A stretch of 64,000 bases of DNA from Aquilaria yunnanensis (GCA_039654915.1 CM077595.1:50623501-50687500), one strand, 5' to 3'; shown: positions 43,329-56,999, counted from the stretch's first letter. Program-made: numbers and translations. The notes: a model not told the origin generated them from the letters alone.

Positions 43329-46300
43329 ATGGCACAAAACACATCGACACTTTCGTTGCGATCGATCCTTGAGAAGGAAAAAATGAATGGGACCAACTTT
43401 CTCAAATGGTACCGAAACTTGAGGATAGTCCTCAAACAAGAGAGAAAGGCTTATGTCCTAGAGCAGCCCATTCCGAATGAGCCTGCTGCCACTGCTCCAA
43501 GAGCTGAAATGGATGCTCACAAGAAGCATTCTGATGATGCTTTGGATGTTGCATGCCTCATGCTTATTACCATGGAATCTGAGCATCAGAAGCAACATGA
43601 GAACATGGGGGTGTTCGATATGATCGAACATCTCAAAATTCTTTTCCAAGAGCAAGCTAGGCATGAGAGGTTTGAGACCTTTAAGGCATTGTTTCAGTGC
43701 AAGATGTCTGAAGGAAGTCCCGTGGGTCCTCATGTGCTCAAGATGATTGGGTACATTGAGAATCTTGAGAATTTGGGATTTGCTCTTCAGAAAGAGTTGG
43801 CTATTGATGTAGTCTTGCAATCATTGCCTGAAAGCTACAATCAGTTCGTCATGAACTATAACATGAAGGACCTTGACAAGTCCCTCCTTGAATTGCTCAA
43901 CATGTTGAGAACTTCTGAGCAAAACCTTAAGAAGGCTAAGCCCATTTTGATGGTTCAAAAGGGCAAGGGAAAAGGAAAAGCCAACAAGAAGAAGGATAAA
44001 GCTAATGGAAAGTCCAATGCTAGTTCTTCTTCAGTTGCACAGAAACCAAAGGGTGGTGTGGCAATGGAACGGGAGTGCTTCCATTGTAAGCAACCTGGAC
44101 ACTGGAAGCGCAACTGTAAGCTCTATCTTGAAGAACTTGCTAAGGAAAAGGGAAGTAAGACTTCCACTTCAGGTATTTTTGTTATAGAGCCTAACTTTTC
44201 TACTTCCTCATCTTGGGTATTGGATACTGGATGTGGATCTCACATTTGTGCAAATGTGCAGGATCTAAGTAGAAGTAGAAGATTGGCCCGAGGTGAAGTG
44301 GACCTACGTGTTGGAAATGGAGCAAGGGTTGCTGCCTTAGCTGTAGGGACTTATGTTCTCACTTTATCTAGTGGATTAGTTTTAGAATTAGACAACTGCT
44401 ACTTTGTGGCTACTATTAGTAGAAATTTGATTTCTATTTCTTATTTGGACAAGAAAGGTTTTTCATTTATAATAAAGGACAGATGTTGTTCTATTTATTT
44501 GAATGAAATCTTTTATGGTAGTGCTCAACTTAGCAATGGGTTGTATATTCTAGACCTTGAAGATCCAATCTATAATGTGAATACCAAGATGGTCAGATTA
44601 AATGATTCGAACTCGACCTATCTCTGGCACTGTCGCTTAGGACATATAAATGAGACCCGCATATCCAAGCTCCATAAGGATGGACTCTTGGACTCATTTG
44701 ATTTTGAATCATATGAGACATTTGAGTCATGTTTGTTGGGCAAGATGACCAAAGCCCCATTCATAGGGCAAAGTGAAAGGGCTAATGACTTACTAGGACT
44801 CATACATAGTGATGTATGTGGCCCTCTGTCTACACAGGATAGAGGAGGTTTCCAATACTTCATTACTTTCACTGATGACTTCAGCAGATATGGCTATGTG
44901 TATCTTATGAGACACAAGTCAGAATCCTTTGAAAAGTTCAAAGAATTCAAGAATGAAGTAGAGAATCAACTCGGGAAGAGTATCAAAGTGGTTCAATTAG
45001 ATCGAGGTGGAGAGTACTTGGATCGAGAATTCCTTGACTATCTGAAGGAGTGTGGTATAGTATCATAACTCACTCCACCAAGCACACCTCAATGGAATGG
45101 TGTTTCTGAAAGGAGAAATCGAACTCTGTTAGACATGGTTCGCTCCATGATGAGTCAAGCTGACCTTCCAAACTCCTTTTGGGGACATGCTCTAGAGACA
45201 GCCGCTTTTACACTAAATCGAGTTCCATCTAAATCGATTCAAAAGACACCATATGAGATATGGAGCGGGAGGCGTCCCAATTTGTCTTTTCTGAAGATTT
45301 GGGGCTGTGACGCTTATGTGAAACGTCAATCCTCTGACAAACTAGGGTCCAAATCTCAAAAATTCCTTTTTGTTGGGTATCCCAAAGAAACAAAGGGTTA
45401 CTATTTCTACAATCCCTCTGAGCAAAAAGTGTTTGTTGCTCGAACTGGTGTCCTTTTGGAGAAAGAGTTTATCTCTAAAGGAACTAGTGGGAGGAAAGTA
45501 GAACTTGAAGAAATTCAAGAACAACAAGGAGACATCAAACCTGAAATGGAACCTAAAAAGACACCACAAGATGTTGTGGTTCAAGAGTCTGTTCCTGTAG
45601 CATAGAGCCCACGTAGGACTGGTAGGATTCGGCATGAGCACGAGAGATATGGATTTCTCATGACTCACACCGATGATGTGATGCTCATGGATTAAGATGA
45701 GCCCACAATCTACCAACAAGCTATGTCGGGGCCTGACTCTAAGAAGTGGCTAGTGGCCATGAAATCCGAGATGGAATCCATGTATGAAAACCAAGTATGG
45801 ACTTTGGTTGACCCACCTGAAGGGGTAAAACCCATAGGGTCCAAATGGGTTTTCAAGAACAAAACTGACATGGATGGTAATGTGATTACCTTTAAGGGAC
45901 AATTGGTCACAAAAGGTTTCAACCAAATTCATGGTATTGACTAAGATGAAACTTTTTCACCAGTTGCCATGCTTAAATCCATCCGAATTTTTTTTGCTAT
46001 TGCTGCACACTATGATTATGAGATATGGCAAATGGATGTCAAAACTGCATTCCGAAATGCAAAGCTACTTGAGGATGTGTACATGACACAACCTGAGGGT
46101 TTTGTCACTCCTGAGAATGCCAATAAAGTGTGCAAATTGTAAAGGTCCATTTATGGACTGAAGCAAGCTTCTCGAAGTTGGAATCTTCGTTTTGATGATG
46201 CAATCAAAGAGTTTGGTTTTATAAAAAATGAAGATGAACCTTGTGTCTACAAGAAGGTTAGTGGGAGCGCTATTGTCTTCTTGGTGTTGTATGTAGATGA

Positions 46301-47300
46301 CATACTACTCATCGGGAATGACATTCCTGAGCTACAGTCTGTGAAGACTTGGCTAGGGAAATGTTTCTCTATAAAGGACTTCAGTGAAGCAGCCTATGTG
46401 TTAGGCATCAGGATCTATAAAGATAGATCTAGAAAGCTTCTTGGCCTAAGTCAAAGTACATATATTGACAAGGTGCTAAAGAGGTTTAGCATGCAAGATT
46501 CTAAGAAAGGATTCTTGCCCATGTCACATGGTATCACTCTTTCTAGATCTCAGTGTCCGAGTACAACCGAGGAGAGAGAGCGCATGAGTAAGATTCCATA
46601 TGCCTCAGCAATTGGATCTATCATGTATGCCATGATATGTACTCGGCTCGATGTCTCATATGCTTTGAGCATGACAAGTAGGTACCAATCGAACCCCGTC
46701 GAAAGTCACTGGACAACTGTTAAGAACATCCTTAAGTACTTACGAAGGACTAAGGATGCATTCTTGGTCTTTGGAGGTGAAGATCAGCTCGTTGTAAGGG
46801 GTTACATCGATGCAAGCTTCCAATCCGATAAGGATGATTTTAGATCGCAATCTGGTTATGTGTTTTGTATTGGTGGTGGTGCTGTGAGCTGGAAGAGTTC
46901 AAAGTAAGAGACAGTAGCTGACTCTACAACAGAATCTGAGCACATTGCCGCCTCTGATGCTGCGAAGGAGGCAGTTTGGATCAAGAAGTTCATCACTGAA
47001 CTTGGAGTGGTTCCAATCATTGTCGACCCGATAGAGCTCTATTGTGACAACAATGGAGCAATTGCACAGGCTAAGGAACCTCGATCTCACCAGCGATCCA
47101 AACACATACTCCGATGCTATCATCTCATCAGGGAGATCATCGAGAGGGGTAATGTAAGGATATGCATGACTTCGACAGACAGCAACATTGCTGATCCACT
47201 GACAAAGCCCCTTACGCAGCAGAAGCATGATAGCCATTCTAGGTCCATCGGTATTAGATACATGGATGATTGGCTTTTAGTGCAAGTGGGAGATTGTTAG
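43329..47300 (+). pseudogene. gag-pol: Copia B gag-pol, six in-frame stops
   Basis: Same length and frame as the intact copy, with no frameshift. Stops: TAA 45066-45068 (integrase core), TAG 45603-45605, TAA 45693-45695, TAA 45942-45944, TAA 46140-46142 (RT) and TAA 46905-46907 (RNase H). Most correspond to a glutamine codon in copy I and so need only C to T. Missense damage includes loss of a zinc-finger cysteine ('YETFESC' for 'YETCESC') and 'YIDAS' for 'YTDAS' in RNase H. The zinc knuckle and DTG are kept. Decayed, non-coding copy. Confidence 0.92.
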
Positions 47301-48707
47301 TGTTGTCCCCAAAAAGCCAATCATGAGATGATTGTATTTTTGCACATTGAGTCATGATATTTTATTGAGGCATTAATCCAGCAATTTTGTTTGTTGTTTT
47401 GTTTCTCTGTAACTTAATAAACATAATTGTAACCCTAGAATAATGATATTCTTAAATGTCCTTGGTCTAGCATTATTGTGGAGCGGGTTGTAATAATACA
47501 TAATGACTAGCATATGTGGAGACTAATATGAGATATGTAGTCTACATATGGGTACAAGTTGGAGAACATGTGTACTGGACCGACCCACCCTGAGAACACT
47601 TCATGGATCGTTATATGAGTGTCATAAGTGATTCTCATAGTGATCATGGTATATGTAGTCCTTCGACCTAAGATCATCAAGGTTCCCTACAAGTGAGTCA
47701 CATACTTTGATACTTTCCTTTGTTGCTCGTAACTGAGTGAACTTGAAGGAGGTCATTGGGTATGTAACATATCATGCGGAGGGATTTGTATGATCAAGAT
47801 GGGATTTGACCCTCCTATGTAACGGGGTGATATCTTTGGGCCTCTTGATAGAGTGAGACTTAAAAATGGATGGCCATGCTCCGATGAGTTGACATATGAT
47901 ATCAATGTCGTCAGTTTAAGTTGGTCTACTCGGTAATCAAGAAACCAAAGATTGGGCTATACGAGAGTGACACATTACATGTCTCGTGCTTAGTCTTGAT
48001 ATCTTGGACAAAGGGACAATGGCATATATCGGTGATGATCATAAAGGTTTAGTCGATTCACCGACAATCTTGTCACTTGGGTAGCAATGATGTGTTGCTA
48101 GACACCGCTCATTGCTTATGATCATAAATGTGATTTATGATCATTGCCAACATGGCAAGAGCCTATTGGGTCGCACACATAGAGCTATTTGGATCATTAG
48201 AGTGCATGGGCTAATTATTTGGGTTATTGTTTCACTTTAATTTCGTATTAATAATGGGCCAAGGAGTAGAGCCATTATTAAGACCGAAATTAAATCCTAA
48301 TTGGATTAGGGCTTTGAAACCCATTAGGCCTGGAAGTTGAGTCTCACTACAAATACAAGTTTTAAGTGAGAAATTCGCTGGTCTCCTTGCCCTAGCCTCC
48401 GAAAAGGACAGCTGCACTCTTCTCTTGCAATTCCTTGCAGGACACAGGCTAGCACTGCGAGCGCAAGAGAAACGCATCTGCCGGGACGTTGTGGAAGCGT
48501 GGTGATCCCGAGAGGCTCGTGTGGATACCATAGAGAGCCTGAACACGTCAACTGTTCAGGTTTTGTGATTCGACTCTACAGTTGAGTGAGAGATCTCAAC
48601 CAAAAATTAGGTATGAATTTTTGAACACCCGGTTTACCCCGTTTCACTTGGATCCTGGAGGGTTTTGGTTAAATTTCACTGCGCTGTTTGGATCCCGAAA
48701 CCTAACA
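47295..48707 (+). repeat. Copia B 3' LTR
   Basis: 1413 bp, TGTTAGTGTTGTCCCC...CCTAACA, with several private changes ('cttaaatgtccttggtctagcat'). It differs clearly from A's LTRs on either side of the nest. Confidence 0.88.
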
Positions 48708-49371
48708 ATGTACTCATCCCGATGTCTCATACGCTTTGAGCATGACGAGTAAGTACCAATCGAACCCCGGTGAAAGTCACTGGACAACTGTTAAGAACAT
48801 CCTTAAGCACTTATGAAGGACTAAGGATGCATTCTTGGTCTTTGGAGGTGACGATCAGCTCGTTGTAAGGGGTTACACCAATGCAAGCTTCCAATCTGAT
48901 AAGGATGATTTTAGATCGCAATCTGGTTATGTGTTTTGTATTGGTGGCGGTGCTGTGAGCTGGAAAAGTTCAAAGCAAGAGACAGTAGCTGACTCTACAA
49001 CAGAATCTGAGTACATTGCCGCCTCTGATGCTGCGAAGGAGGCAGTTTGGATTAAGAAGTTCATCATTATACTTGGAGTGGTTCCAAGCAATGTCGACCC
49101 GATAGAGCTCTATTGTGACAACAATGGAGCAATCACACAGGCTAAGGAACCTCGATCTCACCAGCGATCCAAACACATACTCCGACGCTATCATCTCATC
49201 AGGGAGATCATTGAGAGGGGTGATGTAAGGATATGCAGAACTTCGACAGACAGCAACATTGCTGATCCACTGACAAAGCCCCTTACGCAGCAGAAGCATG
49301 ATAGCCATTCTAGGTCCATCGGTATTAGATACATGGATGATTGGCTTTTAGTGCAAGTGGGAGATTGTTAG
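48708..49371 (+). pseudogene. pol: Copia A pol 3' fragment (RT end and RNase H)
   Basis: Begins mid-pol at the motif 'SSRCLIRFEHD' frame equivalent of 'TRPDVSYALSM' in copy I and runs to the 3' LTR. TGA at 48814-48816 replaces an arginine codon. The RNase H active site reads 'YTNAS' instead of 'YTDAS', so a catalytic aspartate is lost. The remainder of A's gag-pol is absent from the window. Confidence 0.85.
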
Positions 49372-50780
49372 TGTTGTGCCCAAAAAGCCAATCATGAGAT
49401 GATTGTATTTTTGCACATTGAGTCATGATATTTTATTGAGGCATTAATCCAGCAATTTTGTTTGTTGTTTTGTTTCTGCGTAACGTAATAAACATAATTG
49501 TAACCCTAGAATAATCATATTCTTAAACGTCCCTAGTCTAGTATTATTGTGGAGCGGGTTGCAATAATACATAATGACTAGCATATGTGGAGACTAATAT
49601 GAGATATGTAGTCTACATATGGGTACAAGTTGGAGAGCTTGTGTACTGGACCGACCCACCATGAGAACACTTCATGGATCGTTATATGAGTGTCATAAGT
49701 GATTCTCATTGTGATCATGGTATATGTAGTCCTTCGACCTAAGATCATCAAGGTTCCCTACATGTGAGTGACATACTTTGATACTTTCCTTTGTTGCTCG
49801 TAACTGAGTGAACCTGAAGGAGGTCATTGGGTATGTCACATATCATGCGGAGGGATTTGTATGATCAAGATGGGATTTGTCCCTCCTCTGTAATGGGAGT
49901 GATATCTTTGGGCCCCTTGATAGAGTAAGACTTGGAAAATGCATGGCCATGCTCCGATGAGTTTATATATGATATCAATGTCGTCAATTTAAGTTGGTCT
50001 ACTCAGTAATCAAGAAACCAAAGATTGGGCTATACGAGAGTGACACATTCCATGTCTCGTGCTTAGTCTTGATATCTTGGACAAAAGGACAATGGCATAT
50101 ATCGGTGATGATCATAAAGGTTTAGTCGATTCACCGACAATCTTGTCACTTGGGTAGCAATGATGTGTTGCTAGACACCGCTCATTGCTTATGATCATAA
50201 ATGTGATTTATGATCATTGCCAACCGGGCAAGAGCCTATTGGGTCGCACACATAGAGCTATTTGCATCATTAGAGTGCATGGGCTAATTATTTGGGTTAT
50301 GGTTTCACTTTAATTTCATATTAATAATGGGCCAAGGAGTTGAGCCATTATTAAGCCCGAAATTAAATCCTAATTGGATTAGGGCTTTAAAACCCATTAG
50401 GCCTAGAAGTTGAGTCTCACTATAAATATAACTTTTAAGTGAGAAATTTGCTGGTCTCCTTGACCTAGCCTCCCAAAAGGACAGCCGCACTCTTCTCTTG
50501 CAATTCCTTAGGGGACGCAGGGTAGCACTACGAGCACAAGAGAAACGCATCTGCTGGGACGTGGTGGAAGCGTGGTGATCCCGAGAGGCTCGTGTGGATA
50601 CCATAGAGAGCCTGAACACGTCAACTGTTCAGGTTTTGTGATTCGACTCTACAGTTGAGTGAGAGATCTCAACCGAAATTAGGTATGAAATTTTCGAACA
50701 CCCGGTTTACCCCATTTCACTTGGATCCTGGAGGGTTTCGGTTAAATTCTGCTGCGCTGTTTGGCTCCCGAAACCCAACA
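49366..50780 (+). repeat. Copia A 3' LTR
   Basis: 1415 bp. Its diagnostic variants pair it with the truncated LTR at 19335, not with the neighbouring LTR at 47295. Confidence 0.85.
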
Positions 50781-53700
50781 ATTTTCCATTACCAACTCCA
50801 CTTTCTTTTGTCTAAAGGATTATTTTAATTGACATTTAACTATCTTTCCCCCTTTTTGAATTCAAAATGGCCGGCCACCCTTCATGAAGTGCGCATTTGG
50901 TGTGCATTTGAAACCCATTTCCTTCCATTTGAGTTACAACCGGCCATCCCACCTCTCATTTCACTCACATCTCTCTCTCTCTAAGCCATATGCTCTCCCT
51001 TCTCTCTAGAACTCACACATCCGGTCATGGTTGTTTCTCCTAGCTTCCATCATCTTCTTCTTCATCTAAGTCTCGGCCTATCCAGAAAATACATATTATT
51101 ACACATGCAAACACATTTTCATAGTGATTCAAGCTTCTAAACACATCTAGAGCATGAAATCAAGCAAGATGTCCAAGAAATCTCCCTACAGAGTTTTGGC
51201 CATGAAGGATTCTTGTGTTCTTGGGCTCAACTCAAGAGCTTATGAACATGCATGGCATTTCTAAGCTATGAGACGCAAGAAAATGAAGAAGAACATCAAG
51301 AAAGATGGAGATGAAGATTCGGCCATGTGAGAGGTTCCCTTGAGGATTTGGCCATGGAGGTTTATGGAAGAAAGCCAAGTGTTCTTGGCAAGTTTTAAAG
51401 TCTTGGAGTCCATGCAAGCAAAGACCATGAAGGTCACATTCATGGTGAGATTTGGCCAAGTGGTAACCTTGGCATACATGGATTTAAACCAAGTTTTCTT
51501 GGTATTTTGATGTATTTTTCAGCTAGATATTGCTCACTAATGTTTCGGCCATATTGGATTTTTGCTAGGAAAACAAGTTGAAGTTTCGGCCATGGTGTGT
51601 TCATAGTGTTCTTGGACTCAACTTAAGAGTTCAAGGCATGCATGGCATTTTCAAGCCATGAGAAGCAAAGAAATTGCAGAGAACTCCAAGAAATGCAAGG
51701 ATGGAATTTCAGCCATGAATGTGCATGGCATGGTGAAGCTCTTTTCAAAGTGTTCTTGGTACTATAGAGCATATATGGTCATCCTAAGCAAGAGTACAAG
51801 CAAAAGTTGCAAGAAAGCAATCTTGAAGAATTCGGCCATGTTGTAAATTTGGTGTCTTGGCATGTTAGCCATGTGTTAGCCATGTGTTCTTGGCATTTTT
51901 TAGTTCTTTGATGTGTATGGAACAAAATATCAAAGAAAGAAATAAAGAGAAGTTTCGGCCTTCGTGCCATTTTTGGTGGTTATGTGTGTAAACCATGTGT
52001 TCATGGTAGCTAGGTGTTCCTAGTAAAATGTGTTGCCAAAATGGTAAAGAAAGAATGATGATGAATTCGGCCATGGCACGACTTTTGTGAATATTGGTGT
52101 TAGCCAAGTATTCTTGGCATAAATGGTCATTAGAAAACTTGTGGGACTAAAATTGAGCAAAAGAAAGAAATAATGAGGCAAATTCGGCCAAGAGATAAAT
52201 TTGAAGGTCCAAATTGAAAACCAAGTGTTCTTGGTGGTAAATGGTCTAGAAACTCCTAAATGGGCTATTTGGGCCATATTGGAGAAATTGACAAAATGGG
52301 CTAAATTGCCTAAATGGGCTTCATTGAATTAGACTTGGACAGAGAAGTTGGGCCAAGTCCAGAAAAGAAATAAAAGGCCAAATGGGCCTAAGAGAAAGTA
52401 AAAGGCCAAATGGGCTTGGAAGAGAATAAAAGGCCAAGTGGGCCTGAGTTCATAAAAGGCCAAGTTGGGCCTAAATTTCCAGAAAAGGCCAGGTTGGGCC
52501 TAAAGTTCTAGAGAAGACCAAGTTGGGCCTGGATTCCAAGAAAAGGCCAATATAGGCCCGAGTTCACAAAAAATGGGCCTCAGTTCACAGAAAGGCTAAA
52601 TTGGGCCTTACCTTTTTAAATTGAGGTTGAGTAAGTTAAACCAAGAGTTCTTGGTAAATTATCGTTCTCATGGTTAATAAAAAGCAAGAGATTAACTTGC
52701 TAGTGTTTGGGCTTTATAGGTCCATTAAGGCGAAGACAAAGTTACAACAACAAACAAAGCAAAGCAAGGCAAAGACAATGAGCAAAAAGGTTACACAAAT
52801 GTTGGTAAAGATCCCTATACTCACTTTCTCCATGGTATATTTTCCATGACCTTTCATTGTGAGTATTAGTGCCCCTATGTGATGGTCAAAGAACCAAGTG
52901 ACCATAGGTGCGCATGTCAGGGCTAAGTGGTTGTTACTTTTCTGAGGACTCATCATACTTTCTTAGTTGGATATTTGGGCACATAAGTGCATAATGGGCG
53001 AGGTATTGTTACTTTGGCAATTATGATTTACTCATGAGTAATTATGCAAGCATTTGGGTCTTGGCATCGATTTTGGCCAACTTGATCCCAAGCTAATGAG
53101 CTCAGGTAAAATAAATACATGGTCGTCCTGGATTGGTGAATTAGAAATGCTTACGCTTGCGGATGCCCATGGTGTCAGAGGACACGAGATTTGAGAGTGG
53201 TGGTGTATGGGTGTGTTGTGCGCTTCTCTGAATTGTTTGTGCATGCTGACCCCTATTATATTTATTATTTCCATTGTGCTATATCTGTATTTTTTTTGTT
53301 TTAGTGTTTTCCTTTGCAGGAACATGGATTAATTGCCATTACATTCTTGGCACAAGTTAGGCTTTGAAAGCCGTATAATGACTAAGAAAGTCATGAGTTA
53401 ATTACCACACTAGGCAATGGATGCCGTCTGGATTTTTACTGAGTTTTATAACTCACCCGCCCTGCTATACCTTTTCAGGAAATGGAAGGCCTGATAGATC
53501 AAACGAAGAGTACCAGAGTACTCGTTACAATGTGCTAAAGGGTTGGGTATGTGTATAGTGTCGCTCAATATATTCATGTGTTCAAAGTGACTTATGTGGT
53601 ATAGATTGCTTGTGAATCTAGCTAATGTTGTGGACTTACCTGTGCAGGATATGGAGTCTAGAAGTTGTGGGAACAAGGTCTATAAGGTGGATTGTGTTTC

Positions 53701-54466
53701 GTGTTTATATTAGTTGAAGATTAAGTAGTTATGAAAACTTGATCTGTAAAACTTGAACATTGGATAAACTTAGACATGAAGCATTCCTTGGTATGTTTTC
53801 CAAGTGGGTGATACTTGTTTGCTGTTCTATGGATAGGCATAGTTCTGGATAACTTATGATGATGAATTTTGCCTTGGATAGATGATTATGATGACTTATG
53901 ATGTTGATGACTTTGAAGGATGAATATATGAGAAGTATGCTTGAATTCATACAGGTGGAATATCTTGATGGGTGATTGTGTTATGTGTACTAGATTTGGC
54001 AGGATGTTCATGGATATGAAAATATGGTTTTCAAACTTGAAATGGAATATGGGCTTCTTGGTTGCCATGCATTGAAATAGTACACTTGATGGACACACAT
54101 CTGCTGCACTTAATGGATTAAGTGTATGGCTATTTGTAGCTTGGATGAAATGAGCATGTGAAGGTATTACAAGAGAATCTTATGTTGAATTGGAATAAAG
54201 TAGGCATGTGATGAAGTATGCATGTAAGCAGGATAAAGTCATCAATGGAACACTTGAAATTTCACTTAGGTGCTAGCTTGTACCTAAAGAGCACCCTAAC
54301 ATCACTTAGGAAATAATTAATTGACAAGCTAGTACCAGAATAAATCCTGGAATCACGCCATAGGTGCTCATAGTAGTTAATAAAGCCCCTTTTGTATGAA
54401 TAACTTCTGCTGTATTGACTATGATAATCGGGCCCTGATGGGCCAGGGGCAGTTTGGGGCGTGACA
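50781..54466 (+). repeat. Solo LTR C, right part
   Basis: No credible protein. 51200-52260 holds dispersed copies of 'ttcggccatg' and 'gtgttcttggcat'-type words; 52370-52615 is a GGCC-rich minisatellite; 53220-53480 has two blocks shared with the chromovirus LTR. The end GGGGCGTGACA at 54466 is followed by the ctcgt duplication. Confidence 0.8.
52370..52615 (+). repeat. Degenerate GGCC-rich minisatellite
   Basis: About nine imperfect units of roughly 24-32 bp, each containing 'aaaggccaa(a/g)tgggcct' or a close variant. Spacing varies, so it is an old array. It lies in solo LTR C. Confidence 0.8.
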
Positions 54467-54471
54467 CTCGT

Positions 54472-55583
54472 AATTCTCCCATTTTGTGAGGTGGTAACAG
54501 GTTAGGTAACTTTTGAGCTCATCCCAGGCCTTTCGGCAGTCTTCGGTCCAAGGATTTTCCCCCGAATCGAAGGTACCTTCATTTTTTGCTGCTTTGGTGA
54601 GCACTTTGAAGAACGGTCGGCATCGATCCCCATATCTGGAGATGAATCCACTGAGTGAAGTGATTCTCCCAGTCAGCCTTTGCACGTCCTTGATTGTTGT
54701 GGGAGTTTAGAATCCCAGCAGGGCTTTAACCTTTTCTGGGTTGGTATCAATTCCTCTTTCTGATACCATGAATCCAAGGAACTTGCTTGCATTCACCCCG
54801 AACACTCACTTCTCCAAGTTGAGACAGATTCTGAATTCTCGAAGTTGCTAAAATGTTTCCTTTAAGTCTAAGATATGACTACTAGGCAATTTGCTCTTCA
54901 CTATCATATCGTCGACATATACTTCCATATTCTGCCTGATTCGGGAATCAAACACCCTGTTCATCAGCCTTTGGTACGTCGCCCCTGCATTCTTTAGAAC
55001 AAAAGGCATTCTGACATAGTAGTAGGCCCTGACTTCAGTGATGAAGGTGTTTTTTTCCTCATCTTTGGGATCCATCCGAATCTGATGGTATCCACTGAAA
55101 GCACCGAGGAAGCTGAACAGTCCGTATTTGGCGGCGGAATCCACCAATTGATCTATTGGTGGCAAAGGATACGAATCCTTAGGACAAGCATCATTTACGT
55201 TTTGGAAGTCAATACACATTCGGATTTTATCACTACATTTTTTTGTAGCAATGACAACATTGCTAAGCCATTCGGGGTACTTGACCTCTTTTATCATGCC
55301 TGCTTCCATTAAATGTTGGACCTTGGCTTTGATGAAGTTGTTCTTATGCGCCGAGAGGCTTCGCTTTTTTTGTCGAACAGGCTTCACCTCCAGGTGAACT
55401 TTAAGGCTATGTTGGATTGTGTGAGGGTCTACCCTAGGCATGTCCTTCAGAGAGTAGGCAAATACGTCTTTGTTCATTAACAGAAAAGATACAAGCTTTT
55501 CCTTGTCACCTTTGGCCAGTTGTTTCCCCACTCGGGTACTTCATCCTGGGACAAGTTCTACATCTTCTGCTTTTTAATGTTTC
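54472..55583 (-). pseudogene. pol: Tat F reverse transcriptase and RNase H start
   Basis: Minus-strand RT closely resembling Tat1. From 55531: 'GDKEKLVSFLLMNKDVFAY', 'CIDFQNVNDACPKDSYPLP', 'MPFVLKNAGATYQRLMN', YVDDMIVKSK (about 54920-54890), then 'RLTGRITSLSGFISRYGDR' and the first RNase H residues to 54520. Stops: TAG near 54849, TGA near 54806, TAA near 54709. The 'MPFVLKN' motif has Val where Gly is conserved. The frame is then disrupted at the C insertion site (54467). No integrase is visible. Confidence 0.88.
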
Positions 55584-56999
55584 TGTTACTATTGTGCCCA
55601 AAAAGCCAATCATGAGATGATTGTATTTTTGCACATTGAGTCATGATATTTTATTAAGGCATTAATCCAGCAATTTTGTTTGTTGTTTTGTTTCTGCGTA
55701 ACGTAATAAACATAATTGTAACCCTAGAATAATGATATTCTTAAATGTCCCTAGTCTAGTATTATTGTGGAGCGGGTTGCAATAATACATAATGACTAGC
55801 ATATGTGGAGACTAATATGAGATATGTAGTCTACATAAGGGTACAAGTTGGAGAACTTGTGTACTGGACCGACCCACCATGAGAACACTTCATGGATCGT
55901 TATATGAGTGTCATAAGTGATTCTCGTAGTGATCATTGTATATGTAGTCCTTCGACCTAAGATCATCAAGGTTCCCTACATGTGAGTCACATACTTTGAT
56001 ACTTTCCTTTATTGCTCGTACCTGAGTGAACTTGAAGGAGGTCATTGGGTATGTCACATATCATGCGGAGGGATTTGTATGATCAAGATGGGATTTGTCC
56101 CTCCTATGTAACGGGAGTGATATCTTTGGGCCCCTTGATAGAGTGAGACTTAGAAAATGCATGGCCATGCTCCGATGAATTGATATATGATATCAATGTC
56201 ATCAGTTTAAGTTAGTCTACTCGATAATCAAGAAACCAAAGATTGGGCTATACGAGAGTGACACATTCCATGTCTCGTGCTTAGTCTTGATATCTTGGAC
56301 AAAGGGACAATGGCATATATCGGTGATGATCATAAAGGTTTAGTCGATTCACCGACAATCTTGTCACTTGGGTAGCAATAATGTGTTGCTAGACACCGCT
56401 CATTGCTTATGATCATAAATGTGATTTATGATCATTGCCAACACGGCAAGAGCCTATTGGGTCGCACACATAGAGCTATTTGGATCATTAGAGTGCATGG
56501 GCTAATTATTTGGGTTATGGTTTCACTTTAATTTCGTATTAATAATGGGCCAAGGAGTTGAGCCATTATTAAGCCCGAAATTAAATCCTAATTGGATTAG
56601 GGCTTTGAAACCCATTAGGCCTGGAAGTTGAGTCTCACTATAAATACAACTTTTAAGTGAGAAATTCGCAGGTCTCCTTGCCCTAGCCTCCCAAAAGGAC
56701 AGCCACACTCTTCTCTTGCAATTACTTGGAGGACGCAAGTTAGCACTGCGAGCGCAAGAGAAACGCATCTGCCGGGACGTGGTGGAAGCGTGGTGATCCC
56801 AAGAGGCTCGTGTGGATACCATAGAGAGCCTGAACACGTCAACTGTTCAGGTTTTGTGATTCGACTCTACAGTTGAGTGAGAGATCTCAACCGAAAATTA
56901 GGTATGAAATTTTCGAACACCCGGTTTACCCCGTTTCACTTGGATCCTGGAGGGTTTCGGTTAAATTCCGCTGTGCTGTTTGGCTCCCGAAACCCAACA
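55584..56999 (+). repeat. Copia E 5' LTR
   Basis: Starts TGTTACTATTG (G to C at base 6 relative to the family) and ends AAACCCAACA. Primer site TGGTATCAGAGC at 57001-57012. Confidence 0.92.

Larger units (their letters stand above)
41839..48707 (+). mobile_element. Angela-like copia B, 5' LTR deleted
   Basis: Only the last 21-23 bp of its 5' LTR remain (to 41861). Then come the primer site (41863-41874), leader, gag-pol with six stops, and a complete 3' LTR (47295-48707, 1413 bp). Directly to the right is the pol 3' end of another copia (A), starting 'atgtactcatccc', so B was inserted in A's pol. The 3' flank atgta should be half of its duplication; the other half was deleted with the 5' LTR. 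Confidence 0.8.
19335..50780 (+). mobile_element. Angela-like copia A, host of the inner nest
   Basis: Visible parts are the first 778 bp of the 5' LTR (19335-20112), the pol 3' end (48708-49365) and the whole 3' LTR (49366-50780). The two LTRs share variants absent from most other copies: 'acaaaaggacaatgg', 'gatagagtaag' and TGTTAGTGTTG at the start. Flanking 5-mers are attgt (19330-19334) and atttt (50781-50785), one mismatch, as expected for a decayed duplication. The chromovirus lies in its 5' LTR and copia B in its pol gene. Confidence 0.72.
18857..54471 (+). mobile_element. Solo LTR C with TSD, split by element A
   Basis: LTR halves 18862-19334 and 50781-54466 (together about 4.16 kb) start TGTTACACCC and end GGGGCGTGACA. 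Both outer flanks carry ctcgt (18857-18861, 54467-54471), and the flanks belong to Tat element F. No internal region is present. Its 3' third shares blocks with the chromovirus LTR ('tgtgcatgctgacccct', 'tttgcagg', 'cttcttggttgccat', 'acacttgatg'), so it is a diverged relative. Tandem and dispersed repeats fill 51200-52620. Confidence 0.85.
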
